From Chloroflexota bacterium (lineage in GTDB: Bacteria > Chloroflexota > Dormibacteria > Dormibacterales > Dormibacteraceae), in assembly GCA_005879675.1 (NCBI GenBank), contig VBJE01000272.1, positions 1-10,670 on the forward strand: a stretch of 10,670 nucleotides of DNA, written 5' to 3'. The translations under genes and the position numbers were made by a program. The notes below the pieces were generated by a model. It saw only the letters and a program-made list of their open reading frames with translations, searched no databases and was not told the DNA's origin. Of the stretch, positions 1 through 7,072 are shown one piece after another (position 1 is the first letter of the stretch; each line of letters begins with the position of its first letter).

Positions 1-22
1 GGCCGGCGCCGCGGCGCCGGCC
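1..22. repeat. Perfect 22-bp GC palindrome at the window edge
   Basis: Bases 1-22 are a perfect self-complementary sequence made only of G and C, with two GGCGCC half-units around a central GC. As RNA it could fold into a stem of about 9-10 bp with almost no loop. It lies just upstream of the first gene and may be the stem of a terminator for a gene to the left, but no T-run follows and the window edge hides the context. Confidence 0.6.
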
Positions 23-34
23 CTTCGGTCACTA

Positions 35-580
35 TTGGTGGGCGTGGTCGCGACCGGTTTCGAATCCCGGGTCATCGAGCTCAGGGATGGATCGAAGGTT
101 CACCTTCGCCCCATCGCCGCCGAGGACGAGCCGCTGCTCCATGAGGCGGTCGCGTCGATGTCCGAGCGAACGGTCTACTTCAGGTTCTTCTCCCCCATCA
201 AGCGCATGTCCGACGCCCTCGCCCACCGGCTCGCGGTGGTCGACTACAACGACCGGTTCGCCCTGGTGGCCACCACCCACAAGCCCGCTTCGAAGGAGAG
301 GATCGTGGGTGTGGCCAGGTACGACCGGGCGCGTGACACCGAAATGGCGGAAGTCGCCGTCGCCGTGATCGACGAATTCCAGCGCCGAGGCCTCGGCAGC
401 GTGCTCCTCGCCGAGCTGGCGCGCGTCGCCCGCATCCACAGCATCAAGACGTTCCAGTTGATCGTCCTCCCCGAGAACCGGGAGATGCTGGGCCTGCTGC
501 GCAACATGGGCTGGATCCACCAGGCCAAGCTGGTTGGAGGCGTGTACGAGATCTCGTTCGACCTTCCCGACATCGCATGA
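35..580 (+). CDS. GNAT-family N-acetyltransferase, Pat-like domain
   Basis: This cytosolic protein of about 181 residues should transfer an acetyl group from acetyl-CoA to an amine. The sequence resembles the GNAT domain of Pat-type protein lysine acetyltransferases that act on acetyl-CoA synthetase: VHLRPI near residues 22-27, a VYFRFF segment at 47-52, VDYNDRFALVA at 69-79, and GVARY at 92-96. The acetyl-CoA pyrophosphate loop is visible as Q116-R-R-G-L-G121. An N-M-type C-terminal region follows (MLGLLRNMGW, 151-160). The start is uncertain: TTG 35, GTG 38 and GTG 44 are all possible, none has a convincing Shine-Dalgarno sequence, and the frame stays open to base 2, so the protein could begin outside the window. 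Its stop overlaps the next gene by 4 nt (ATGA), which implies coupled translation with the exporter. The family is fairly sure; the substrate is not known. Confidence 0.85.
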   Translation: MVGVVATGFESRVIELRDGSKVHLRPIAAEDEPLLHEAVASMSERTVYFRFFSPIKRMSDALAHRLAVVDYNDRFALVATTHKPASKERIVGVARYDRARDTEMAEVAVAVIDEFQRRGLGSVLLAELARVARIHSIKTFQLIVLPENREMLGLLRNMGWIHQAKLVGGVYEISFDLPDIA

Positions 581-1203
581 TCGACACCAGCCTCATCGCC
601 TTCGCCGGCGTCTCTCTTCTGCTCGCGGTGACGCCGGGACCTGACATGGCGGTCGTGACGAAGAACGCGCTCGCGCACGGACGGCGCGGCGTGGTGCTCA
701 CGACGAGCGGCATCGCCCTTGCCCTTGTGTTCTGGGTGACGGCCACGGCGGTGGGCTTGTCAGCGCTCCTGCGCACATCCGGCGAGGTGCTGCTCGCGCT
801 GAAGATCGTCGGCGCGTGCTACCTCGCGTATCTGGGCCTGCGGACGCTGATCGAGTCGAGGTCGCGGCCGGCCGACCTGCTTGCCGGAACGCCTTCGGCA
901 GCGCCTGCGCACGCGGTCTTCAGGCAGGGATTTCTCTCCGCGATCAGCAACCCGAAGCTCGGCGTCTTCTTCGTCACGTTCCTTCCTCAGTTCGTGGTCG
1001 CGGGGCAGGCGGTGCTTCCACGGCTGCTGGAGCTGGGGGTGGTCTTCGCCGTCATCGGCTGGATATGGATGAACCTGTACGGGCTGTTCGTGACCCGACT
1101 GCGGGACTTGATCACCACCCCGCGCGTGCGCCAGTGGATGCAGCGGATCACGGGCGTGGTGCTGCTTGGCTTCGGAGCGCGCTTAGCCCTCGAACGCGTC
1201 TAG
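577..1203 (+). CDS. LysE/RhtB-family amino-acid exporter
   Basis: A 208-residue inner-membrane protein of the LysE/RhtB translocator family, which exports amino acids or their derivatives such as lysine, homoserine, threonine or leucine by proton antiport. The family signature T-P-G-P-D is at residues 19-23, just after the first hydrophobic segment. The usual G-x-x-x-Y-L-x-Y-L-G-L-R-T motif is present at about residues 79-91. The hydrophobic segments fit about six TM helices, and the length is typical of the family. The ATG start overlaps the stop of the upstream acetyltransferase (ATGA), so the two genes probably form an operon, perhaps handling an acetylated or free amino compound (inference). 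The TAG stop at 1201-1203 overlaps the stop of the convergent gene. The substrate cannot be read from the sequence. Confidence 0.93.
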   Translation: MIDTSLIAFAGVSLLLAVTPGPDMAVVTKNALAHGRRGVVLTTSGIALALVFWVTATAVGLSALLRTSGEVLLALKIVGACYLAYLGLRTLIESRSRPADLLAGTPSAAPAHAVFRQGFLSAISNPKLGVFFVTFLPQFVVAGQAVLPRLLELGVVFAVIGWIWMNLYGLFVTRLRDLITTPRVRQWMQRITGVVLLGFGARLALERV

Positions 1204-1979
1204 CTTCCCCAGACGAACTCCGTGCAGAGGTAGTCGACCTCCTGCCCCTCCGGGAAGCCGTTGGGCGAGCCCTTGGGGTCGGCGGGGTCGGACGCGAGGA
1301 CCACGACCGTGACCCCACCTTTGGCGGCGGCGATGACGGCGATGCGCACCTTGGCCGCGGTCTGCGACGAGCCGACGAGGTTTGCCGAGTAGATCTCGCC
1401 CACGCCGTCCACATCGCCGATGCGCGCGCCGCGGAGCCCGTGCAGGGGCGTGACGTCCTGCCACTTCGAGGTCGGCAGCGCGGAGATGGTCGCCTGCAGC
1501 GCCTGCTCCGGCGACGGCCCCTTCGAGCCGGTCACCTGCACCAGCCCGACACGGGTGCCGAGGGTGACGCCGGCGGCGTTCTGGTCGCGGACCGTCCAGC
1601 GCGAGGAATAGTTGACCTGGAACTTGTACGCGGTGCTGGTGAAGGACGCCTGCTCGGGCAGGGGTGCGACGAATTTCGGAGGGCAGTTCACCGTGCAGGT
1701 CGTAGGACCGCCACGCCCGATCTGCGACACAGCGATGCCGCCGACCACGAGCCCCACGACCAGCAGGACCAGGATCAGCCCGCCCGCGATCAGGACGCCG
1801 CCAAGCCTCGCCTGGCCCGCCGTCGGGTAGGCCGGAGGCGCCGGCGCGTACCTGTAAGCCGGCGGCGGCGGCGCCGCCTGCATCAGCACCGGCGTCCCGC
1901 ACCTGCCGCAGAAGCCCGCGCCGGGCGCGAGAGGCGCACCGCACCTGCCGCAGTACCTGGTCGGAATCGCAACCGCCAT
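1200..1979 (-). CDS. Zinc-ribbon, single-TM protein with exposed C-terminal domain
   Basis: A protein of 259 residues with no family name I can give. An N-terminal zinc ribbon has paired cysteines C10-x2-C13 and C24-x2-C27. A proline/alanine/tyrosine-rich linker follows (about 34-56), then one strong TM helix (about 60-86), and then about 170 residues predicted to lie outside the membrane. That exposed part starts with a C95-x3-C99 pair and contains a segment (YKFQVNYSSRWTV, 118-130) resembling the opening of PsbP/LpqN-like domains (weak, by eye). The topology would put the ribbon in the cytosol. The ATG at 1979 was chosen because its first base is the last base of the upstream stop (TGATG), and because the upstream extension of the frame is shadow sequence of the neighbouring gene. 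It is the last gene of the minus-strand unit, directly after another zinc-ribbon membrane protein. Confidence 0.8.
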   Translation of the reverse strand: MAVAIPTRYCGRCGAPLAPGAGFCGRCGTPVLMQAAPPPPAYRYAPAPPAYPTAGQARLGGVLIAGGLILVLLVVGLVVGGIAVSQIGRGGPTTCTVNCPPKFVAPLPEQASFTSTAYKFQVNYSSRWTVRDQNAAGVTLGTRVGLVQVTGSKGPSPEQALQATISALPTSKWQDVTPLHGLRGARIGDVDGVGEIYSANLVGSSQTAAKVRIAVIAAAKGGVTVVVLASDPADPKGSPNGFPEGQEVDYLCTEFVWGS

Positions 1980-3082
1980 CACAGGCCGCCGGCCAGTCGG
2001 CGGCGAGTTTGCTTCGGGGCCGCGGCTCGCGCGGCGCCGCAGGCCGGGCAGAACCGCATGGTCGGTACGACGCGGTGACACTCGGGACACGGAGAGTCGG
2101 GTCCGATCTCGTGAACCGCGCCTTCGACGAGGAGCGCGTCGTGGATCACCAGTCGCAGATAGAGGAGGAGCAACCCCGCGACGATGGCGAAGATCGCGAC
2201 GTTCACGACGAGATCGTCGACGAAAAACGAGATCGCACCCAGGGCCACCTGGACGCCGAACGCGACCAGGAGGGCAGCCAGGATGCTCGAGTGCCACGGC
2301 CGTGTGCTCCGGCGCCGGTCATAGCGATGCAGCCAGATCGACGCCGCGACCGCTGCCGTGGTGCACGCGTTGATCAGCGACAGGAGCAGGCCCGCGCGCG
2401 CGAGGCGCACCGCCCAGTCGAGCGGCGAACCTTCGGCCACGAGCGGTCCCGTCAGCAGCGGCCAGAAATGGATCAATGAGCTCGCGAGCGTGAAGCCCAG
2501 GGCGGAGGCCGCTCCAAACGCCAGGCCGTCGAGCGGCTCCCGGAAACGGTCCCGCGCCAGGTAGATGAACAATGGGCCGGCAAGCATGAGCACCTGGGAC
2601 ACGACCGGGATGACGACCCCCGCGAGCACGAACGCCGTGTCGCGATCGCCGGTCAGCACGAGCTGCGAGAGCGCGACGCCGGTGATGTTGGCGAACACCA
2701 GCCCGAGCAGCGCGCCGGCGACCATCGTCGCGCCGATGACGAGCCACGGCTCGGTCTCGTAGATCTCCACCTCGTAGAGGTACATCAGGTAGAGGACGGG
2801 GAGCACCAGCACCGCGGCGACGGTCGCCGGCGCGAAGAGGTGCAACGCCGCGAGCATCACGACCAGCGCCCCGGCCGCGACCAGCGCCACCCGAAACGGA
2901 CCGCTGCGGCGGTGCGGCAGATGCGGAAAAAGCGTCGAGATGATCGACAGGTGCGCGACACGCTCGGAGGGGACGGCGGTATAGGCGTGCGTCCTGCGGG
3001 CGCTGCCGATGCTCAGGTGCGCGCCGCAGTGCCCGCAGAACTCTCCCGACGGAACCGACGAACCGCAATGGGGACACGTCAC
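1979..3082 (-). CDS. PrsW-like membrane protein, probable pseudoprotease, zinc ribbons at both ends
   Basis: A 367-residue polytopic membrane protein starting at GTG 3082. It has a zinc ribbon at each end: C3-x2-C6 with C16-x2-C19, and C332-x2-C335 with C345-x2-C348. About eight hydrophobic segments lie between them. The middle resembles the PrsW family of intramembrane proteases: YETEPW at 108-113, a P-V-V-x-x segment at 159-163, and REPLDGLAFGAASALGF at 181-197. Active PrsW proteins carry EE, a second Glu and a His at membrane sites. Here the EE position reads S162-Q163, the Glu after the FGA motif is replaced around S201-S202, and the expected His region reads LINACTTA. I infer a non-catalytic PrsW relative, perhaps a sensor or scaffold. 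GTG 3082 is preceded by GAGGG about 10 nt upstream; the frame has no usable start between there and the upstream stop at 3166. Confidence 0.8.
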   Translation of the reverse strand: MTCPHCGSSVPSGEFCGHCGAHLSIGSARRTHAYTAVPSERVAHLSIISTLFPHLPHRRSGPFRVALVAAGALVVMLAALHLFAPATVAAVLVLPVLYLMYLYEVEIYETEPWLVIGATMVAGALLGLVFANITGVALSQLVLTGDRDTAFVLAGVVIPVVSQVLMLAGPLFIYLARDRFREPLDGLAFGAASALGFTLASSLIHFWPLLTGPLVAEGSPLDWAVRLARAGLLLSLINACTTAAVAASIWLHRYDRRRSTRPWHSSILAALLVAFGVQVALGAISFFVDDLVVNVAIFAIVAGLLLLYLRLVIHDALLVEGAVHEIGPDSPCPECHRVVPTMRFCPACGAARAAAPKQTRRRLAGGL

Positions 3083-3165
3083 GAGCGGCGGGCCCTCGAG
3101 CGACAGCGCGCCTCGCTCTCCCGCGCGGCGGCCCCGGCCGGTGCGACGATCCGCTCCTCTTTGGA

Positions 3166-4731
3166 TCACCCGCCGCCGCTCTTGATGTACCGGATCCACG
3201 CAGCGTCGAGCGCGGCCCCGTCCATGCTTCCCCAGCCGGTCGCGAAGTCCCAGCCGGGCGCCGCGCGGTAGCCGAGGTTGTTGCCCGCGGTAACGTCGTG
3301 GAACGGCTTCGGGTCGAGCTTGTCCGAGTTCTCGCCCATCCAGTACAGGGCGGGGTTCGCGAAGCCCACCTCGCGCAAGCCCTTCTGCTTGAGGTCCTGG
3401 TTGATCAGCGCGACGGTTCCCGCCCAGAGAGGGGTCGATGCGGACGTGCCCCCGATCTGACCGTCGCGACCGCCGAAGAAGATGCGAAAGCCGGTGAGTG
3501 GATCGCCGTTGGCGGCGACGTCGGGAACCTGCCGCAGGCCCCGGCCCATCGATTGCGCCTCCTTCCTCTGGTAGTCGGGCAGGCTGTAGAAGACGCTCGC
3601 GCCGCCGCCGCCGCCGCTCTCGTCGATGGGACTGCCCCAGGCGTATTCCTTGAAGTACACACCCTGCTGGGACTCGAACACGGTCGTGCCTCCGACGGCG
3701 GTCACCGTGGGCAAGGTGGACGGAAAGCTCGCGGCTGGGTCCTGGTCCTGACCGCACGTGAAAGCGCCGGCGTCGCCGCTCGCGACGAAGTGCGACATGC
3801 CCTGGGCCACGGCGCGATCCTCGATCGCGGCGTACGTGTTGCGCACTCCGCTCGGCGTGTCCGGCTCGCACGAGCCGAGGCTCTCGGAGATGATCGAGCC
3901 GAGGTGCTCGGTCACCATCGCGTCAAAGGCACGTGCGCTGTGGCCGAAGTCGTCGGCGGCCATGTAGACGACGAGCTTTGCGCCGGGCGCCACCTCGTGG
4001 GCGATCTCGAGGTCGAGGACCGTCTCGCCCTCCGGCTTCAGCGGAGTGCCCCAGCTCGGATCGCGCCTGACGGTGAGGATGGGCCCAAACGGCGGCAGCC
4101 CAAACTTCGAAGCGAAGCCGTTCAGGTCGCTGACGTTGAAGTCGTCGATCTCCGGCAGGACGATCGTCTGGCCTGTCCCGTCGAGGCCGGCGTCGCGGAG
4201 CGGCTTGAGGTTGTAAAAGCTCAGCACGTCGCTTGCGGTCAGGCCACCCGGCTGGACCGCGTAGCGGTGCGCCCGGCGATAGCTGTCCAGGCCGCTGACG
4301 TCGGTGGCGACCGCCTTGATCGCGGTCGGAAGTTGCGGCTGGTCGAGGGCGGCATAGAACGTGGATCCGTCTGCCTGGCGGAAGGCCTCGATCCGGACCT
4401 GCAGCAGCGCCGCGGCCGCAGGCGCCGGCCCGTCCGCGGCGATGAGGCTCGAAGGCGGCCTCCACGCGGCGGTCATGCCGGACGCGTCCAAAGTGGCGAC
4501 GGCCTTCTCGACGAGCAACGCGTCCGGCGCCGGTTCTCGCAGGCCGAAGTTCAGGCTGACGGTCACCGTCGCGTTGGCCGGCCCGAGGTCGGTCGCGCGA
4601 GCGATTGCCTGGGAGAGGGTGGGCGCAGGCTTGGGGACCGGGAGGGGATTCATGGTCCTGGCTTCGCGGGCCGGCGCCTGACAGGCAGAGAGCCCGAAGG
4701 CAATCGCGAGGAGGACGGCCCGGGTTTTCAC
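3166..4731 (-). CDS. S53 (sedolisin/kumamolisin) serine-carboxyl peptidase, lipoprotein
   Basis: A 521-residue secreted endopeptidase of family S53, enzymes with a subtilisin fold and a Glu-Asp-Ser triad, usually active at acid pH. The N-terminus is a lipoprotein signal: K2 and R4, a hydrophobic core, and lipobox L14-S-A-C17, so it should be anchored on the outer face of the membrane. A prodomain of about 130 residues ends near VSGLDSYRRAH (145-155). The catalytic region shows E236 and D240 (GETVLDLE), the oxyanion Asp D320 in VASGD, and nucleophile S430 in GGTSASTP. The calcium site lies around D479 and D495 (FHDVTAGNN, GWDFATGWGS). All key residues are present, so it should be active. C288 and C326 could form a disulfide. 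GTG 4731 overlaps the upstream stop (GTGA) and is the only start that gives the full signal peptide; ATG 4653 would remove it. Confidence 0.94.
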   Translation of the reverse strand: MKTRAVLLAIAFGLSACQAPAREARTMNPLPVPKPAPTLSQAIARATDLGPANATVTVSLNFGLREPAPDALLVEKAVATLDASGMTAAWRPPSSLIAADGPAPAAAALLQVRIEAFRQADGSTFYAALDQPQLPTAIKAVATDVSGLDSYRRAHRYAVQPGGLTASDVLSFYNLKPLRDAGLDGTGQTIVLPEIDDFNVSDLNGFASKFGLPPFGPILTVRRDPSWGTPLKPEGETVLDLEIAHEVAPGAKLVVYMAADDFGHSARAFDAMVTEHLGSIISESLGSCEPDTPSGVRNTYAAIEDRAVAQGMSHFVASGDAGAFTCGQDQDPAASFPSTLPTVTAVGGTTVFESQQGVYFKEYAWGSPIDESGGGGGASVFYSLPDYQRKEAQSMGRGLRQVPDVAANGDPLTGFRIFFGGRDGQIGGTSASTPLWAGTVALINQDLKQKGLREVGFANPALYWMGENSDKLDPKPFHDVTAGNNLGYRAAPGWDFATGWGSMDGAALDAAWIRYIKSGGG

Positions 4732-5606
4732 GAAAAGGTAGCTTCCCAGACCTCGGCCTCCGTCGCGACCTCGAAGCCGATCTTTCGGTAGACGTCGTAC
4801 GCCTTCATCGGGCTCTGGCCGTCGACGTAGAGGGACGCAGACCGCGCTCCCGCGTCGCGAAGGCGCCGCAGCATCTCCACCACCAGCCACGTCGCGAGCC
4901 CCCGCCGGCGGTGCTCGGGCAGCGTCCCGACCGAGCTCACCAGGCCCACGGGCTGTGGCCTCGGATCGTCGCCGTAGTCCTCGACCTCGCCGATCGTGAT
5001 GCCCGACGGCGAGCCGCCGGTGGAGGTCAGGGCCATCAGGCACAGCTCGGGCGCGTGGTCGCCGATGATCTCGCCTTCGCCGCGCGGCGCAAAGCGCCAG
5101 TGGTCGGCGAACGTGCGGTTGAACATGCGCTCCCAGGAGCCGCCGGGCACCGTGGTGGCGTCGGCCAGCATGTAGCCGGGCACGGCTGCAACCTCGGGCA
5201 ACCTGTCGAGGTTGCGATCCATCCGCAACCAGGGCCGGACAAGCGTGAGCCCGATCGCACCGAGGCCGTCGCCCTGACCCTTGCCGACGAACACCTGCGC
5301 AACCGATGCGCCCGCGGCGCGGGAGAGCCGCACGCCCCACTCGACCGCCGCCAGGAAGACCTCGGATTCGCCGGCCGCGTAGACGTTGGTGAGAATGCCG
5401 TCGGGCGACGGCCGGCTCATCACCAGCACGGATCCGACCATCCGCCCGTCGTCTTCGACCACACGCGACTTCGCCTCCCAATCGAAGCGCGCGAGCATCC
5501 TCCGCAAGGTCCTCTCGTTGGGAAGCATGTCCTGGCGTCCCGCGGCGACCTCGGCCTTCCAGAGGCGCATCAGCCGCGGCAGGTCGTCCGCGGTGCCCGG
5601 CCTCAT
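4728..5606 (-). CDS. Tandem-GNAT acetyltransferase, mycothiol-synthase-like
   Basis: A 292-residue cytosolic protein made of two GNAT folds. The N-terminal half (about 1-145) is degenerate, with no clear acetyl-CoA loop. The C-terminal half (about 150-292) carries the intact loop SVGTLPEHRRRGLA (225-238) and the late-strand motif SPMKAYDVYRKIGFEV (265-280). This arrangement is that of MshD, which acetylates Cys-GlcN-Ins in mycothiol synthesis, but many tandem-GNAT proteins of unknown substrate share it, and no other mycothiol gene is in the window. The ATG overlaps the upstream CDF stop by 4 nt, and the TGA overlaps the peptidase GTG by 4 nt, so it is translationally locked into the operon. 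A thiol-linked role beside a metal exporter would make sense, but that is speculation. Confidence 0.87.
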   Translation of the reverse strand: MRPGTADDLPRLMRLWKAEVAAGRQDMLPNERTLRRMLARFDWEAKSRVVEDDGRMVGSVLVMSRPSPDGILTNVYAAGESEVFLAAVEWGVRLSRAAGASVAQVFVGKGQGDGLGAIGLTLVRPWLRMDRNLDRLPEVAAVPGYMLADATTVPGGSWERMFNRTFADHWRFAPRGEGEIIGDHAPELCLMALTSTGGSPSGITIGEVEDYGDDPRPQPVGLVSSVGTLPEHRRRGLATWLVVEMLRRLRDAGARSASLYVDGQSPMKAYDVYRKIGFEVATEAEVWEATFS

Positions 5607-6976
5607 GCCGTCACGCGTGTCACCACCTCGTGCGTTTCCGGAATCTCGCGTCGAATCATCTCCTCGAGCTCGCTCTCGATCCTGTGCGCGTGCTCGAGGC
5701 TGATCTCGCCCGCGACCTCGGCCACGACGTGCGCGTGGATGCGGCCGTGGCGGTCGCTCAGCTCCACGTCCAGGCAGCGCTTCACCTCGGGGTGCGACTC
5801 CACCACCGTGCGCATGCGAGCGGCGAGCTGGGCGTTGCGGGCGGTGACGTCCTGGCCGGGAACGACGTCGGGGTCCATCGGCTCGAGGTGGATGTCGATG
5901 CGGGTGACGTCGGGCAGCTCGGCGCGGATGGACTCCTCCAGCGAGCGGCTCGTCTTCGAAGCTTCCTCCACGGTCTCGTCGCCCGGCAGCTTGGCGTGCA
6001 TGGTGAGGTGCAGCGACCCATCAGCCTCGCGCTCCACCGTGACGTTGTGGAGGTCGCGTACCCCGCCGTTGCGGGCCGCGGCCGCGTGGATGCGCTCGAC
6101 GAGGTCGCCGCGCTGCTCCTGGCCTTCCACGGCAACGGCGAGGTCAAGGCGCGGAACCACCTGCCGGGCTCTGGCCTTCACGTCCTTGACCAGGGCGCTC
6201 GCGGCCTCCACCGAGAGCATCCGGCCTGTGGCGATGCTGGCGTCGCCGATCAGGTTCGGACCCGAGCGACGCACGCGCACTGAGCGCACCTCGCGAACCC
6301 CGTCGACGCCGCGGATCGCGTCCCGTAGCTGGTCCTCGGCTCCGGCGGGGGCGCGGTCGATGAGGATGTCGCCCGACCGCCACGCGAGCATCCCCGCCGC
6401 GCGAGCCACGATCGCCGCCACGACGAGCGCGGCGACAGAGTCCGCCCAGCTGAGTCCCATTCGAACCCCGATCAGCCCCGCGATCACGCCGAGGGTCGCG
6501 AGCACGTCGGCCAGACGGTTGGTGGCATCGGCCAGCATTGCCTCGCTGGAGACGCGGCGGCCGACCCGGCGCAGGATCGCCGCGCGGCCGGCTTCGATCG
6601 CGAGGGTGACGATCAAGAGGGCGAACGCGTAGCCGGCGGGATTGACCACCGCGCCTCCGGTCGCGAGGCGGCGAAAGGCCTCGAACGCGATCAGGGCCGC
6701 GGTCACGAGCAGGAGCACGCCTTCGGCGAAGGCGGCGAGGTTCTCGGTCCGCCCGTGGCCGTAGGGATGCTCGCTGTCGGCGGGCTTGCCCGACGTCCGC
6801 ACCGCGACCAGCGTGAAGCCGCTCGCCGCGAGGTCCAGGAATGAGTGGACTGCCTCGCTGATGATGCCGAGGCTCCCGGTGAGCAGGCCGACGATTATCT
6901 TCGCCACCACGATCCCGGCGCCGATGGCAACCGAGGCCAGCGCGACCAGCTCCGGACGCCTCTCCAGGCGGTTCAC
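5603..6976 (-). CDS. Cation diffusion facilitator with three C-terminal dimer-like repeats
   Basis: A 457-residue CDF-family metal/proton antiporter of the inner membrane. Residues about 10-205 hold the six-helix transport domain, including the conserved HPYGHGR loop (70-76). The metal site in TM2 reads H44-S-F-L-D48 and in TM5 N153-R-L-A-D157. Most CDFs have His or Asp where N153 sits, so the metal preference may be unusual. Typical CDFs end near residue 300; this one continues with what look like three successive alpha/beta dimerisation units at about 210-285, 287-367 and 379-457. The third is His-rich (H410, H414, H416, H429, H431). GTG 6976 is preceded by TAAAGT at a 6-nt spacing, which fits a leaderless start. 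As first gene of the five-gene minus-strand unit, it probably sets its expression. The metal is unknown; Zn, Fe, Mn or Co are all possible. Confidence 0.93.
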   Translation of the reverse strand: MNRLERRPELVALASVAIGAGIVVAKIIVGLLTGSLGIISEAVHSFLDLAASGFTLVAVRTSGKPADSEHPYGHGRTENLAAFAEGVLLLVTAALIAFEAFRRLATGGAVVNPAGYAFALLIVTLAIEAGRAAILRRVGRRVSSEAMLADATNRLADVLATLGVIAGLIGVRMGLSWADSVAALVVAAIVARAAGMLAWRSGDILIDRAPAGAEDQLRDAIRGVDGVREVRSVRVRRSGPNLIGDASIATGRMLSVEAASALVKDVKARARQVVPRLDLAVAVEGQEQRGDLVERIHAAAARNGGVRDLHNVTVEREADGSLHLTMHAKLPGDETVEEASKTSRSLEESIRAELPDVTRIDIHLEPMDPDVVPGQDVTARNAQLAARMRTVVESHPEVKRCLDVELSDRHGRIHAHVVAEVAGEISLEHAHRIESELEEMIRREIPETHEVVTRVTA

Positions 6977-6982
6977 GAGATC

Positions 6983-6988
6983 ACTTTA
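6983..6988 (-). promoter_or_regulatory. Putative -10 element (TAAAGT), leaderless promoter of the CDF operon
   Basis: On the minus strand TAAAGT ends 6 nt before GTG 6976. No Shine-Dalgarno sequence and no clear -35 box are visible. The position puts the RNA start at or next to the start codon, matching the other uncoupled genes here. Confidence 0.6.
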
Positions 6989-6989
6989 A

Positions 6990-7072
6990 GCTGAGATTTG
7001 AACCCCGCCTGAAGAGTGGAATGGGACGACCCGAGCGCGCCCGCGCTGCAGGCGGGCTGTTCTTATCTCAGC
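6990..7072. repeat. Nested inverted repeat upstream of the CDF operon
   Basis: Two nested pairs of arms are visible: GCTGAGAT at 6990-6997 with ATCTCAGC at 7065-7072, and CCCGCCTG at 7004-7011 with CAGGCGGG at 7049-7056. The linkers between them also pair (GAAC at 7000-7003 with GTTC at 7059-7062), giving about 20 paired positions with small internal loops and a 37-nt central loop. The right arm covers the TAA stop of the potassium-channel gene, and the left arm touches the CDF -10 region. It could be an RNA hairpin ending or stabilising the channel transcript, a regulator-binding region, or a small element remnant. There is no T-run. Confidence 0.65.

Noticed and set aside
816..2078. Long plus-strand open frame over the exporter end and zinc-ribbon gene
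   Set aside because: Its translation is Arg/Ala-rich without recognisable domains, and it is antisense or out of frame to clearly coding sequence. It is a by-product of high GC.
3083..3871. N-terminal extension of the PrsW-like frame up to 3871
   Set aside because: The extra 263 codons are an out-of-frame reading of the S53 gene on the same strand. The zinc ribbon begins right after GTG 3082.
4732..5481. Extension of the S53 reading frame to 5481
   Set aside because: It is an out-of-frame reading of the tandem-GNAT gene. The lipoprotein signal begins at GTG 4731.
3298..6632. Very long plus-strand open frames (3298-4791 and 4605-6632) opposite the peptidase, GNAT and CDF genes
   Set aside because: No domain or motif; the minus-strand frames carry intact catalytic and membrane motifs throughout, so these are shadow frames.
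6977..7062. Known metal riboswitch (yybP-ykoY or NiCo type) before the CDF gene
   Set aside because: I could not find the conserved loop motifs of either class, and the proposed promoter lies downstream of the fold.
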